64,000 nucleotides of DNA from Candidatus Ribeiella danica. GTDB taxonomy: Bacteria > Chloroflexota > Chloroflexia > Chloroflexales > Roseiflexaceae. Of the stretch, positions 7,830-16,256 are shown piece after piece. The DNA lies in contig JADKFS010000010.1 in the NCBI GenBank assembly GCA_016717335.1, positions 275,177-339,176 on the forward strand. Direction: 5' to 3'. The translations under genes were made by a program, and so were the position numbers. The notes beneath the pieces were generated by a model. The model was given only the letters and a program-made list of their open reading frames with translations. It had not been told where the DNA came from and ran no database searches. Positions within the stretch are counted from its first letter, which is position 1, and the number at the start of each line of letters is the position of its first letter.

Positions 7830-8771
7830 CTAGGGATCGCCCGCCGCGCGGGGCCGGCGCAGCCCGACCACCTGCAGCGCGCGGCGCAGCAGCTCATCGA
7901 CCACGTCGGCCGGGCCTTTGTAGTCGCCGCTGCCCAGCGATGCGCCCGCCACCTCCTGCGGGTCCGGCGCCGCGCCGCGCTCGGCGGCGATCGCGTCACG
8001 GCGCTCCATGATCCAGCGGTACAGGTCGGCCTCGGTCCGTCGCTGGAAGGCGCCCAGCGCGCGCCGCTCGCGGATCAGCCGCACGATCGGCATGTAGACG
8101 GCGTCGTACCAGTCGGCGACGGCCTCGTCCCGGCTGATCTCGCCGCCGCGCTGCTGCGCCAGCAGCGCGCGGTGCACGTTGATATGCCGCACGAGGTCGA
8201 GGTAGCAGCCAAGCTCGCTGAACTCGATCCGCTCGTCGGGCCGCAGCTGGTGCAGGTTGGTCCACTCCAGAAAATCGCTGTACTCCTCGGTCCGCAGGAG
8301 ATCGCGCACCGACAGCGCGGGCGTGAGCGGCACGTCGACGATCAGCTCGGTGATCTCGGCCTCGATGTACTGCCGGCCGAGCGTGCGCGCGACCGACACG
8401 CGGTGGTTGCCGTCGCGCACGAAGTAGATGTCGCCGATCTTCCAGAGATCGATCGGCGGCAGATCGCCCGATTTCAGCATCAGGCGGCCGACGCTGCCCC
8501 AGCGCTGCCGGGCGACGGTCGCGCGCGGCAGAAAGTGCCGGTCGAAGTCGGCGTAGCGCCCCTCGCTGCCGACGATCTGGTCGAGCTCGACTGTCCGCTG
8601 GCCGATGGCGTGCTGGCCGCGCACGTTGATGCGCCTGCGAACATCCTCGAAGGTCAGCAGATCGTTCGGCTGCTGGCGCACCAGATCGAGGATGGACGCC
8701 AGCAGCGCCCGGCCGCGCGCGGCGCGGAAATGCTGAAGCTCGGGCGACATCTCCCACGACGAAGTCATCAC
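7830..8771 (-). CDS. ParB/Srx-like domain protein of unknown function
   Basis: 313 residues. The segment WKIGDIYFVRDGNHRVSVAR (about residues 108-127) matches the core of the ParB N-terminal/sulfiredoxin-like fold, in which the D-G-x-H-R loop binds nucleotide. The flanks are mostly helical and charged (EYSDFLEWTNLHQLRPDERIEF, then repeated R/E-rich helices). There is no membrane segment and no recognisable HTH, so a chromosome-partitioning role is unlikely. The start at 8771 (or 8768, tandem ATGs) has AAGGGGA upstream. It follows the anti-sigma gene on the same strand after 70 nt and may belong to the same transcript. The function is unknown. Confidence 0.7.
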   Translation of the reverse strand: MMTSSWEMSPELQHFRAARGRALLASILDLVRQQPNDLLTFEDVRRRINVRGQHAIGQRTVELDQIVGSEGRYADFDRHFLPRATVARQRWGSVGRLMLKSGDLPPIDLWKIGDIYFVRDGNHRVSVARTLGRQYIEAEITELIVDVPLTPALSVRDLLRTEEYSDFLEWTNLHQLRPDERIEFSELGCYLDLVRHINVHRALLAQQRGGEISRDEAVADWYDAVYMPIVRLIRERRALGAFQRRTEADLYRWIMERRDAIAAERGAAPDPQEVAGASLGSGDYKGPADVVDELLRRALQVVGLRRPRAAGDP

Positions 8772-8841
8772 CAGTCCCCTTTGCTACTTCGCTTCCCGAC
8801 GGTGTCTGCTCGAAGATGCGGGTAGGCCAGGGCGAGCGGCA

Positions 8842-9111
8842 TCAGAGCGGCGCCATCTTGTGGGCCAGGCGCGCGAGCAGCCGCGCCTCGACGTCTTCCG
8901 GCAGATCGGCCGGCGTCGCGTCGAGGGCGTGGTAGAGGCGGATCGTCTTCGACAGCGTGTCGAAGACCACCCGGCAGTCGGCGCAGCCGGCCAGGTGCCG
9001 CTCCAGCTCGCGGCACAGCTCGGCGGCCAGCTCGCCATCCACGTAGGCGTTCAGCTGGCCCAGCAGATCCCGGCACCGGGTGGAATCGGCATGGCGGTGC
9101 TCGGTCATCAT
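8842..9111 (-). CDS. Zinc-binding anti-sigma factor (zf-HC2 type)
   Basis: 89 residues from ATG 9111. The ZAS zinc motif is clear: H-x3-C-x2-C in RHLAGCADCRV, preceded by CRDLLGQLNAYVDGELA. There is no transmembrane segment, so this is a cytosolic, probably redox- or zinc-responsive anti-sigma factor. Its start codon overlaps the stop of the ECF sigma gene (ATGA, 9108-9111), which gives translational coupling and a partner assignment. The helical C-terminus (ATPADLPEDVEARLLARLAH) could be the sigma-binding element. Confidence 0.88.
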   Translation of the reverse strand: MMTEHRHADSTRCRDLLGQLNAYVDGELAAELCRELERHLAGCADCRVVFDTLSKTIRLYHALDATPADLPEDVEARLLARLAHKMAPL

Positions 9112-9725
9112 GCCCCGACCCCATCGGCGGCAAGGTAGCCCGCCAGCAGCTCGCGCAGGCGCAGCCTGGCGCGGTGCAGCCGCACCTTGACCGCGCTCTC
9201 GCCCAGGCCGAGCGCGGCGGCGGTGCCCTGGGTGCTCAGGCCCTGCAGCTCGCGCAGCACGAAGACGACGCGCTGGCTTTCCGGCAGCGCCGCCAGCGCG
9301 TGCTCGAGCTGCGCCCGCAGCTCCAGATCGAGCGCCGCGCGCGCCGGATCGATCGGCCATGCCTGCAGATTCTGCGGCAGATCGTCCGGCTGAAGCGTCT
9401 GGTCAAGCACGTCGATCGCCGTCGTCGGGGCCTGGCGGCGCCGCAGCTGCATGAGCGCCTCGTTGGTCGCGATGCGGTAGAGCCAGGTGCCCAGGCCGCT
9501 GCGCCCCTCGAACGAGCCGATCTTCTCGCAGGCGTGGATGAACGTGAGCTGCAGCACGGCCTCGGCCTCGTCGGGGTCGGCGATCATATGCAGGGCGCGG
9601 GCATAGACCAGCGGGGCAAAGCGCTTGATCAGACAGGTGCAGGCGTCCGGCTCGCCGCCGCGCAGCCCTTCCAGAAGCGCCATCTCGCTATCGTAGACGC
9701 TGATGTCAATGGGCGGTCCGGGCAC
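9108..9725 (-). CDS. ECF-family RNA polymerase sigma factor
   Basis: 205 residues. Region sigma2 covers about residues 18-95 (CTCLIKRFAPLVYARALHMI, then FEGRSGLGTWLYRIATNEAL, the -10 recognition helix pattern). Region sigma4 covers about residues 140-195 (ALAALPESQRVVFVLRELQG, then GTAAALGLGESAVKVRLHRA, the -35 helix-turn-helix). The two are joined by a linker of about 45 residues rich in D/Q/P. The gene directs transcription of an unknown stress regulon and is co-transcribed with its overlapping anti-sigma gene. No cognate autoregulatory promoter was identified with confidence upstream. Confidence 0.93.
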   Translation of the reverse strand: MPGPPIDISVYDSEMALLEGLRGGEPDACTCLIKRFAPLVYARALHMIADPDEAEAVLQLTFIHACEKIGSFEGRSGLGTWLYRIATNEALMQLRRRQAPTTAIDVLDQTLQPDDLPQNLQAWPIDPARAALDLELRAQLEHALAALPESQRVVFVLRELQGLSTQGTAAALGLGESAVKVRLHRARLRLRELLAGYLAADGVGA

Positions 9726-9837
9726 GAGCCACTCCTTCTAATCCCTGCGGATGTACTCCCTGCGGATGCGGGGCCTGCGACGCCGGTCTATTGTACGCAT
9801 GATCGCGGCGCGTGTCGAGCCCGGCTCGGGGACGCGC

Positions 9838-10250
9838 TACGCGCGGTTTTTCGGGGCGCTGCGCGCCCCTGCACCCGATCCGAGTCGTATAGACAGCGTG
9901 CGTGTCTGCGTGGGCGGGCTCCCGCCCCCACACCCCCGGCCGGGGGCGGAGCCCGCCCCCAGACCCCCTGCAAAGAGTGCCATCTTGGCGGCAACCCAGT
10001 GGCTCATGCCCAGCCGAATCACGGCGCGGCGGGATGTAATTCGCTGTGATGCATTCGAAAGCCATGCGCGGCGTCTTGCTTCCGCCCTTTCGGAATGTTG
10101 CCGGGCATGTGCCACTTCGCGTGCAATTGAGCATGCATCATTTGCCGGAGGGGAGCTGGGGGAACCGGCGCGGGTTCCCCAGGCGGGGGGGCCGGGGGCG
10201 CAGCGCCCCGAAAAAAGAGTCGCCGGGGCGCGCAGCCCCTGAGCCACACG
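9838..10250 (-). repeat. Composite GC-rich repeat, copy 3 (minus orientation)
   Basis: Read on the minus strand, the head CGGGGCGCTGCGCCCCCGG lies at about 10195-10215. It is followed by CCTCCGGCAAATGATGCATG (about 10125-10150), the core GGCACATGCCCGGCAACATTCC pairing with GCTGGGCATGAGCC (about 10000-10012), and a G/C-rich tail at 9895-9965 with nested GGGCGGGCTCCCGCCC-type palindromes. It fills the gap between the sigma gene and the DUF5671-like gene. The 112 bp between the sigma start and 9838 shows nothing else recognisable. Confidence 0.8.
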
Positions 10251-10251
10251 C

Positions 10252-12069
10252 TCAGGGGGCTGCGACCGGCATCGCGGGCGCGAGCGGCTGCGCGCCGGCT
10301 GCGCCGCGCAGGAGCTGTGCTGCCTCGCGCGCCAGCGACTCGTCGCCGCGGCGCGCCCCGACGATCTCAAGCCCGGGGGCCGGGCCGGCCAGCACCACGC
10401 GGCGCCCGCCAAAGCCACGGGCAGCCGCGGCGAGCGGCCCGTCCAGCAGCGACGCCAGCTGGACGATCAGGACATCCGCGCCGGCGAGCGCCGCCTCCGC
10501 CCCCGGATCGTCCCCCGCGGCGGAGCGGACCGTGGCGCGCGGCAGCTCGCGCGCCACGGCGGATAGCACGGCCTGGCGCAGCGGCTCGTCGGCCACTACC
10601 GCGATGGTCAGGCCCGCGCCGCCGGCCGACTGAGCGGCCCCCGCGCGGCGCAGCAGCAGCGCGTGCGCCCCGGCGATCGCGCCACCCACCAGGGCATACC
10701 CGGCCCAGCGCCCCGACTCGGCCAGGAAGTCGGGCTCGGCGGCGCCCAGCAGCGCGCCAAGCACCAGCCGCACGAGCGTCACCGTCGCGACCACGGTCGC
10801 CACGATGCCAAACAGCAGCGCGGCGTACAGGTAGATCCGCCGCGAGAGCGTGCGCTCCTCGGCGGGCGCGGCGCGCACGCGCCGCTCGACCGATTGCGCC
10901 ATCACGGCGTACACCGGCAGCGCCACCAGCGAGAGCGCCAGGTAGATGCTGAGCGGCTCGCGCCAGCCCGCGCCGAGCGCGTCCGGCGCAAGCGCCAGCC
11001 GCGCCAGCGTGGCGAGCAGCCCGCCCAGCCCGAAGAACAGCGCGCCCAGGCCGACCGCGGCCATCAGGTAGCCAAAGACGCGCTGCGCCGTCGCGCCGCG
11101 CTCGGGCGATTGGTCGGCGCGCGCCTCCTCGGCCATCTGGCGGCGGTGGTAGGCCCACAGCGGCGTCGCGACGATCACCAGCGCCAGCGCCTGCGTGTGG
11201 TCGGTCAGCAGCGTCGACCAGGAGGCGCCGCCCAGCGCCGCCAGCAGCACGGCGTAGAGGATGGTTGCCATGCCGCCGATCGCCGCGACCGCCGCGGCCG
11301 CGACGACCAGCGCGCTGTAGACCTGGCGCAGGCTCGAGCGGGCCTCGTCGGCCTGCAGCGGCGTGCGCTCGCGCACCAGCCCGCGCGCCCAGAGATGGTG
11401 CGGCAGCCAGATCGCCAGGCCGGCGATCAGCATCGCGGCGGCCGAGCCGATGCCCGCCGTGCTGCCGATGGTGGGCGTCAGGGCCAGGCGAAGCAGCTGG
11501 GCCAGCAGGTCGACCGCGGCATACGCCGCGACCGACAGGCTGACCGCCTGCACGACGACCATGTACCAGCGGCGCAGGGTCGCCGGGGCGCCGGTCTGCT
11601 CGACCTCCCGGCGATCCTGGCCGACGACGCGCCAGTGGTAGAGCCAGATCGGCGCGTACACCACCACCGTCGCGATCGACGCGGCCAGCTGCGTGCCAGA
11701 CAGACCCAGCGCCTCCCCGCCCAGCAGCGCGTCGAGCAGATCGCGCAGGCCGAACAGCACGACGAGCGCCATGACCGCCAGCGCCAGGTAGACATACAGC
11801 CGCCGCAGCGCCGAGCGCTGCTCCTCGGCGTGCGCTGCGCCGCGCTGCACCACCCACCAGTGGAACGCCCACAGCGGCAGCCCGATCAGCAGCAGCGCCG
11901 CGCTGCCGCTCAGTCGCAGCACCTCCTGGTCGGCCGGGCCGAGCGCCTGCGGCGCCAGCAGCCGCTCAAGCAGCGTGCCCAGCAGGTCGCTGGCGCCGGC
12001 GGCCAGCATCTGTAGGCCGATAAATGCGGCGGCGTAAAAATACAGCCGTCGAACGATCGTGAGTGCCAT
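10252..12069 (-). CDS. Polytopic membrane protein with six DUF5671-like modules
   Basis: 605 residues, about 12 or more transmembrane helices. The chain is a six-fold repeat. Each ~80-residue module starts with an R-R-hydrophobic-Y helix (RRLYFYAAAFIGLQ, RRLYVYLALAVMAL, RRWYMVVVQAVSL, RQVYSALVVAAAA, QRVFGYLMAAVGL, RRIYLYAALLFGI). The first four end with a W-hydrophobic-H helix edge (LPLWAFHWWV, APIWLYHWRV, LAIWLPHHLW, TPLWAYHRRQ); the last two have degenerate edges. Residues ~485-605 are a soluble domain (GLTIAVVADEPLRQAV, ADVLIVQLASLL, RRVVLAGPAPGLEIVG) resembling a response-regulator-like alpha/beta fold. The spaced W-H residues could bind haem or a metal; that is inference. The 29 bp gap to the upstream gene suggests one operon. 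Confidence 0.72.
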   Translation of the reverse strand: MALTIVRRLYFYAAAFIGLQMLAAGASDLLGTLLERLLAPQALGPADQEVLRLSGSAALLLIGLPLWAFHWWVVQRGAAHAEEQRSALRRLYVYLALAVMALVVLFGLRDLLDALLGGEALGLSGTQLAASIATVVVYAPIWLYHWRVVGQDRREVEQTGAPATLRRWYMVVVQAVSLSVAAYAAVDLLAQLLRLALTPTIGSTAGIGSAAAMLIAGLAIWLPHHLWARGLVRERTPLQADEARSSLRQVYSALVVAAAAVAAIGGMATILYAVLLAALGGASWSTLLTDHTQALALVIVATPLWAYHRRQMAEEARADQSPERGATAQRVFGYLMAAVGLGALFFGLGGLLATLARLALAPDALGAGWREPLSIYLALSLVALPVYAVMAQSVERRVRAAPAEERTLSRRIYLYAALLFGIVATVVATVTLVRLVLGALLGAAEPDFLAESGRWAGYALVGGAIAGAHALLLRRAGAAQSAGGAGLTIAVVADEPLRQAVLSAVARELPRATVRSAAGDDPGAEAALAGADVLIVQLASLLDGPLAAAARGFGGRRVVLAGPAPGLEIVGARRGDESLAREAAQLLRGAAGAQPLAPAMPVAAP

Positions 12070-12098
12070 GTCCGACTCCCTTCAGCATCGCTCGCGCG

Positions 12099-12602
12099 CT
12101 ATACAGGCTTCGCCGGGATCGGGAGATAGAACGGCCCGCCGACGATCTTCCAGGCGTCGCCCTCGCGGCTCAGCAGCACGTCGCGCTGCTCGTTCCACTC
12201 GTTCGAGCCAAACAGCCCGCCCGGCTGCACGTGGGTCAGCGTCACCTGGACCGTCGCCGCAGCGCCGCTGACGGTCGCGCCAGTCACGCGCATCTGGCTC
12301 TGCTGGAGCTGGCCGCCGAGCTGCTGCTGCAGATCCAGCAGGGAAAGCTGCGCGCGGGACTCGGCGGCGAGGTACGCCTGCGCGGCGGCGTAGTCCTCGG
12401 CGTAGGCCGCCTGGTAGAAGCGCTGGACGACGCCCTCGGGGGTCGTCTCGGGCGCCAGCGTGGGAGCGCGGCGGGACACAAGCGGAATGGCGACCAGCCC
12501 GATCACGATCAGGAGCACGGCTCCGGCCACGATCGCGGCCAGTAGCGGGTCGATCCTGCGGCGAGCGGGCGTGGCGCCGGCGGGCTGTGGCGTCTGGCTC
12601 AT
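12099..12602 (-). CDS. Membrane-anchored protein with extracytoplasmic NTF2-like domain
   Basis: 167 residues from ATG 12602, chosen because AGGAG lies 7 nt upstream. A short cytoplasmic tail (ARRRIDPL) precedes one transmembrane helix (LLAAIVAGAVLLIVIGLVAIPL). Then comes an NTF2/DUF4878-like fold: ETTPEGVVQRFYQAAYAEDYAAAQAYL, VTGATVSGAAATVQVTL, and the closing strand GDAWKIVGGPF. Such domains act as lipoprotein-like accessory subunits. It lies 29 bp upstream of the DUF5671-like gene on the same strand, so the two probably work together in the membrane. Confidence 0.7.
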   Translation of the reverse strand: MSQTPQPAGATPARRRIDPLLAAIVAGAVLLIVIGLVAIPLVSRRAPTLAPETTPEGVVQRFYQAAYAEDYAAAQAYLAAESRAQLSLLDLQQQLGGQLQQSQMRVTGATVSGAAATVQVTLTHVQPGGLFGSNEWNEQRDVLLSREGDAWKIVGGPFYLPIPAKPV

Positions 12603-12741
12603 ATGCAAACTCCTAGAGGTGATGCGGCGCCTCTGCCTGCGATCGGCGGGGTGCGTGGCGATAGGCGAGCGCCTACGTCTCTATGCTTCAGTATACCGCG
12701 GTTGGCGTTTCTCCGCATCAGTCGGGAGTATTCTCTTTTGT

Positions 12742-12778
12742 GGTGCTCTTCCGGGGCGCTGCGCCCCGGAAGAGCACC
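12742..12778. repeat. Perfect 17 bp hairpin, minimal form of the composite-repeat head
   Basis: A 17 bp stem GGTGCTCTTCCGGGGCG with loop CTG and its exact complement. The centre is the CGGGGCGCTGCGCCCCGG palindrome seen in every composite repeat head, here alone and extended by 6 bp of matching flank on each side. It sits between divergent genes, just upstream of the promoter at 12781. It could act as a bidirectional terminator or be a mobile palindrome insertion. Confidence 0.75.
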
Positions 12779-12780
12779 GC

Positions 12781-12809
12781 TTGTCGTCGCGCGTATTCTT
12801 TGCTACACT
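12781..12809 (+). promoter_or_regulatory. Sigma70-like promoter for the zinc-ribbon/YbjQ gene
   Basis: TTGTCG (12781-12786), a 17 bp spacer and TACACT (12804-12809), 42 bp before the start codon. It begins 3 bp after the palindrome at 12742-12778. Confidence 0.5.
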
Positions 12810-12851
12810 CGACCCAACTTCAACCGAGACAACCACTCAAGGAGGTTCACC

Positions 12852-13319
12852 ATGCACTGCCCTATGTGTGATGCCGTCATCCCCAACGACTCCCAGTTCT
12901 GCATCATCTGCGGCGCGTCGGTAGCCCAGGCCCCCCCGCAGACCGGCCGGACGCAGCGGCTACCGCCGGGCCACCCGCTGGCGCTCGACCCGGCGATGGT
13001 CACCTCGGCCTTCACGCTCCCCGGCTTTCGCCTGGTCCAGGCGCTCGGCATCGTGCGCGGGCTGACCGTGCGCTCCGCCAGCTTCGGCGGCCAGATCGCG
13101 GCGGCCTTTCAGTCGCTCGGCGGCGGCAATATCCGCACGATGACGGCGGTCTGCGAGCATGCGCGCACCGAGGCCTACCTCATGACGCTCGAGCACGCGG
13201 CCCAGCTCGGCGCCAACGCGATCATCGGCTTCGGCTACGATACGACCGAGATCGCGCAGGGGATGACCGAGGTTCTGGCGTATGGGACGGCCGTGATCGT
13301 GGAGCCGGGGCGCGGCTAG
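12852..13319 (+). CDS. Zinc-ribbon plus YbjQ (UPF0145)-like protein
   Basis: 155 residues from ATG 12852 with GGAGG at 12841-12845. The N-terminus is a double-CxxC zinc ribbon (CPMCDAVIPNDSQFCIICG, residues 3-21). A proline-rich linker follows, then a YbjQ/heavy-metal-binding-like domain from about residue 55 (VQALGIVRGLTVRSASFGGQ, HARTEAYLMTLEHAAQLGANAIIGFGYD, and the final strand VLAYGTAVIVEP). YbjQ domains form pentameric rings of unknown role. The zinc ribbon fused in front probably serves as a protein-interaction module. Cytosolic; no partners adjacent. Confidence 0.85.
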   Translation: MHCPMCDAVIPNDSQFCIICGASVAQAPPQTGRTQRLPPGHPLALDPAMVTSAFTLPGFRLVQALGIVRGLTVRSASFGGQIAAAFQSLGGGNIRTMTAVCEHARTEAYLMTLEHAAQLGANAIIGFGYDTTEIAQGMTEVLAYGTAVIVEPGRG

Positions 13320-13388
13320 GTCGGCGCCCGCGTGGTGGTATACTAGCGCCTACAGCCCTGCCCTTACGGATATGTAGCGTGGGAACCT

Positions 13389-14261
13389 ATGCAAGACATG
13401 TCGCTCCGCGGCGCGCTCGCACGATCGGCACGCGCGCGCATCCCCCGCCGCTATCACTACCCGCTCCGCCAGGCCGCCTACGAGCTGCGCGCGCTGCGGT
13501 ATCGGGGCACGCGGGTCAGCTGCCCGTGGTGCCACGGCACCTTTCGCACGTTTCTCCAGCACGGTGCCCCCAGCCTGCCCTACCTGAATACCTTCTGCCC
13601 ACGCTGCTGCGCATTCGAGCGACACCGGCTGCTCTGGCTCTACTTGACGGCCCGGACCCAGGTGTTTACCGCGCCCCTGCGCATGCTCCACGTCGCCCCA
13701 GAGTACATGGTCCAAAAGGTCTTCCGCTCGCTGCCGCAGACGCGCTACGTGAGCATGGATTTCAGCTCGTCCCTGGCCATGATGCACGCCGATCTGACCG
13801 CGCTGCCCTTTCGATCGGATAGCTTTGACGTCATCCTCTGCAGCCACGTGCTGGAGCATATCCCGGCCGATCGCCAGGCGATGGCCGAGCTCTACCGCGT
13901 GCTGCGGCCGAGCGGGTGGGCCATGCTGCTCGTCCCGGTCGACTGGGCGCGCTACACTACGCTCGAAGATCCGAGCATAGTCGACCCGGCCGAGCGCGCG
14001 CGCGTGTTTGGCCAGCACGACCACGTGCGCCTGTACGGGCGCGATTATGTCGATCGGCTCAGCGACGCCGGATTTCAGGTGCGGGTGGATGCCTATGCCG
14101 CGACGCTTGAGCCGCAGGTGGTTGCGCAGTACGGCATCAATGTGCGAGAAAAGCTGATCATCGGCACGAAGGCCGACCGCGGCGCGGCGGCCCAGTCAGC
14201 CCAGGCGGAAGAGGAGTATCTCTCTTGCTCGCCGCCAGCCTTTGTGGAGCACGCACGATGA
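13389..14261 (+). CDS. SAM-dependent methyltransferase with N-terminal zinc ribbon
   Basis: 290 residues. Residues ~45-80 hold a CPWC ... CPRCCAFERHR zinc-ribbon-like pair. The catalytic domain starts at about residue 98 (LRMLHVAPEYMVQKVF as a divergent motif I without the usual GxGxG). It continues with YVSMDFSS (acidic SAM loop), DLTALPFRSDSFDVILCSHVLEHI and YRVLRPSGWAMLLVPV. This architecture is common among glycan- and S-layer-associated methyltransferases; the substrate is unknown. A TATACT -10 element with an upstream TG lies at 13339-13344. The stop overlaps the start of the acetyltransferase gene (ATGA). Confidence 0.82.
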   Translation: MQDMSLRGALARSARARIPRRYHYPLRQAAYELRALRYRGTRVSCPWCHGTFRTFLQHGAPSLPYLNTFCPRCCAFERHRLLWLYLTARTQVFTAPLRMLHVAPEYMVQKVFRSLPQTRYVSMDFSSSLAMMHADLTALPFRSDSFDVILCSHVLEHIPADRQAMAELYRVLRPSGWAMLLVPVDWARYTTLEDPSIVDPAERARVFGQHDHVRLYGRDYVDRLSDAGFQVRVDAYAATLEPQVVAQYGINVREKLIIGTKADRGAAAQSAQAEEEYLSCSPPAFVEHAR

Positions 14262-14737
14262 CCGACGACTTCTTCCTGCGGGAGGTGGCGGATGCAGACC
14301 TCCCGATCTTCTTCGCGCACCAGTTGGACCCGCAGGCCAATGCTATGGCGGCCTTCACGAGCAGGGACCCCGCCGACCGAGCTGCCTTTATGGCGCACTG
14401 GCAGCGGATCATGGCCGATCCCACGGTCATCATCCGGACGATTGTCTCCGGCGGGCAGGTGGCCGGCAGCGTGCTGAGCTACGAGGACGACGGCAAGCCC
14501 GAGATCGGCTACTGGCTTGGCAGGGCGTACTGGGGCCAGGGGCTGGCCACCCGGGCGCTCGGCGACTTTCTGGCGCAGGCCAACCCGGCCCGCCCGATCT
14601 ATGCCCGCGCGGCCAAAGACAATGCCGGCTCGCTGCGGGTCTTGGAGAAGTGTGGGTTCGCGATCGTCGGCGAGGACAAGGGGTTCGCCAACGCGCGCGG
14701 CGCGGAGGTCGAGGAGTTCTTGCTCCGGCTTGAGTAG
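14258..14737 (+). CDS. GNAT family N-acetyltransferase
   Basis: 159 residues from ATG 14258, translationally coupled to the preceding methyltransferase by a 4 bp overlap. The RimJ/RimL-type pattern is visible: LREVADADLPIFFAHQLDP at the N-terminus, EIGYWLGRAYWGQGLATRAL (acetyl-CoA pyrophosphate loop) at about residues 85-105, and NAGSLRVLEKCGFAIVGE near the end. It transfers an acetyl group from acetyl-CoA to an unknown small molecule or protein N-terminus. Confidence 0.88.
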   Translation: MTDDFFLREVADADLPIFFAHQLDPQANAMAAFTSRDPADRAAFMAHWQRIMADPTVIIRTIVSGGQVAGSVLSYEDDGKPEIGYWLGRAYWGQGLATRALGDFLAQANPARPIYARAAKDNAGSLRVLEKCGFAIVGEDKGFANARGAEVEEFLLRLE

Positions 14738-14776
14738 CGATGCCCTGACGGGCAACGCTTGTGCTGCGCCTTGTCG

Positions 14777-15232
14777 TCACGCTTGCTGGCGGGGCGAGAG
14801 CTCACGCCGGATGGCCGCTGCCCAGGCGCGTACCCGCTCGGCTGCGCCCTCCGGCCGATCGGGCAGATACACCTCGGCGATCGTCATCGCCCACTGGCGC
14901 AGCGCCGGCTGGCGCTCCGCCTCCGGCTTGAGAACCCGCGTCGCGCCTGCGGCGGCCTTCCCGACGCGACGCCGGATCTCCTCCACGGCAAGATCGTGAT
15001 CGAGCCGCGCAGCAAAGACCGCCCGCAAGCCCGCCAGCGCCGCATCTGTAAACTGCGCGGGGTGCTGCAGGTTATAGGACGCGACAGTCAGGAAGTGTTC
15101 GGCCATGAGCTCGCGGTCTTGCTGCTCCCAGGCCAGAATCGCCCCAAGCATGTCCCAGCAGGCCAGGCCGTTCACCCGGGGCGCGCCGCACTCCGGGCAG
15201 CGCGACACATGTGATAGCGTCTGCTCGTTCAT
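14777..15232 (-). CDS. DUF5946 family protein
   Basis: 151 residues. An N-terminal CPECGAPRVNGLACWDML motif leads into a conserved helical domain (LMAEHFLTVASYNLQHPAQFT, then GLRAVFAARLDHDLAVEEI). The start-proximal C-x2-C and the HFLTV.SYNLQHPA block are what I recognise as DUF5946, a family common in Chloroflexota and Actinobacteria with no known function. It is convergent with the upstream acetyltransferase (39 bp gap). Confidence 0.75.
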   Translation of the reverse strand: MNEQTLSHVSRCPECGAPRVNGLACWDMLGAILAWEQQDRELMAEHFLTVASYNLQHPAQFTDAALAGLRAVFAARLDHDLAVEEIRRRVGKAAAGATRVLKPEAERQPALRQWAMTIAEVYLPDRPEGAAERVRAWAAAIRRELSPRQQA

Positions 15233-15317
15233 TGCGCTCCCAGCTCGCTTGCGCGCCGTGCTGCGCCCGCTCCGATGATCGTCGGCATGCGCTCGACGCC
15301 CCTATCTGACAGCAGGC

Positions 15318-16127
15318 TCAGGCGGGCTTATACTCGCGGATGTCGCCGAACGGCGCAAACCCCACGCGGGCGTAGACCCGCGCGCCGTCGTCCGATGCCT
15401 GCAGGATGGCGACGGTAGCCCCGTGCTCGCGCGCGTCGCGCAGTGGCCGCAGCGTCATGGCCGTGCCAATGCCGCGCCGGCGGTAGGCTGCGTGGGTGAT
15501 GATGTTGTAGAGGCCCACCGCGCCACCGCCGACCGTCAGCTCTGCACTGGCGACCGGCAGATCGCCCAGGCGGCCCACGTACAGCCAGATCGGCGCGTCG
15601 TCGCGCAGCAGCGCCGGGGCCGCGCGCTCGTAGAAGCGCAGCACGTGCGGGTCGGGCGGTGTCCAGCCCGCCGCGATCATTTCGGCAAAGTCACGGAGCT
15701 GGGCAGCCGTGCGGACCCGCTGGATGTTCAGGCCATCCGGCGCCGGCCGGTCGAGCGAAAGCGCACCAAGATCGGCTGCCATCGCCAGCTCGCGATCGGC
15801 CGGCTGCAGTCCGGCGGCTTGCAGGTACGCCGCCAGGTCGGCCGGCTGATCGGCCGGGCCGTGCCACCACGAAAAGGGCCGGCCAGCCTGCGCGAATCCG
15901 GCGATGGTCGAGCGTATTCGCGCGGGCGCAGCACCTGCGTCGAGCCGCGCCCGGCAGACCAGGTTGAAGGTGTCGCACGGCAGGCCCGAGTCGACCACCA
16001 CCAGATCGGGCCGGTCGTCCACGCGCATGCCCGGCGTCTGCTGGTGGACCCAGCCGGCGTGCACGGCCAGGTTGTCGTCGGCCGCGGCCAGCAGCGCGGC
16101 GCGCGACAGATGCCTCACATCAGCCAT
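15318..16127 (-). CDS. GNAT family N-acetyltransferase, two-domain
   Basis: 269 residues. The first half is a degenerate GNAT-like domain (PDLVVVDSGLPCDTFNLVC, PFSWWHGPADQPADLAAYLQAAGL). The second is the active domain with VASAELTVGGGAVGLYNIITHAAYRRRGIGTAMTL, where RRRGIG is the acetyl-CoA loop, then ATVAILQASDDGARVYARVGF. Duplicated GNAT folds of this kind act on small amines or antibiotics; the substrate is unknown. It reads away from the purine cluster. Confidence 0.85.
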   Translation of the reverse strand: MADVRHLSRAALLAAADDNLAVHAGWVHQQTPGMRVDDRPDLVVVDSGLPCDTFNLVCRARLDAGAAPARIRSTIAGFAQAGRPFSWWHGPADQPADLAAYLQAAGLQPADRELAMAADLGALSLDRPAPDGLNIQRVRTAAQLRDFAEMIAAGWTPPDPHVLRFYERAAPALLRDDAPIWLYVGRLGDLPVASAELTVGGGAVGLYNIITHAAYRRRGIGTAMTLRPLRDAREHGATVAILQASDDGARVYARVGFAPFGDIREYKPA

Positions 16128-16256
16128 TCGTTCCTCAGTTGCTTGCCACGGTCGGGCCGGTTGTCGATCGTGGCCGCTGCCGAACGACTATCTACGGAGC
16201 TCAACCGGCCACTGATATGCTAGGGTTCATAAAAGAATGACTTGGCCCAGCGTCTG

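Noticed and set aside
4679..8011. 1,110-residue open frame on the plus strand
   Set aside because: It is antisense to the debranching-enzyme gene and runs through a GC-rich repeat. High GC content suppresses stops in shadow frames, and the product is Arg/Pro/Gly-rich without family features.
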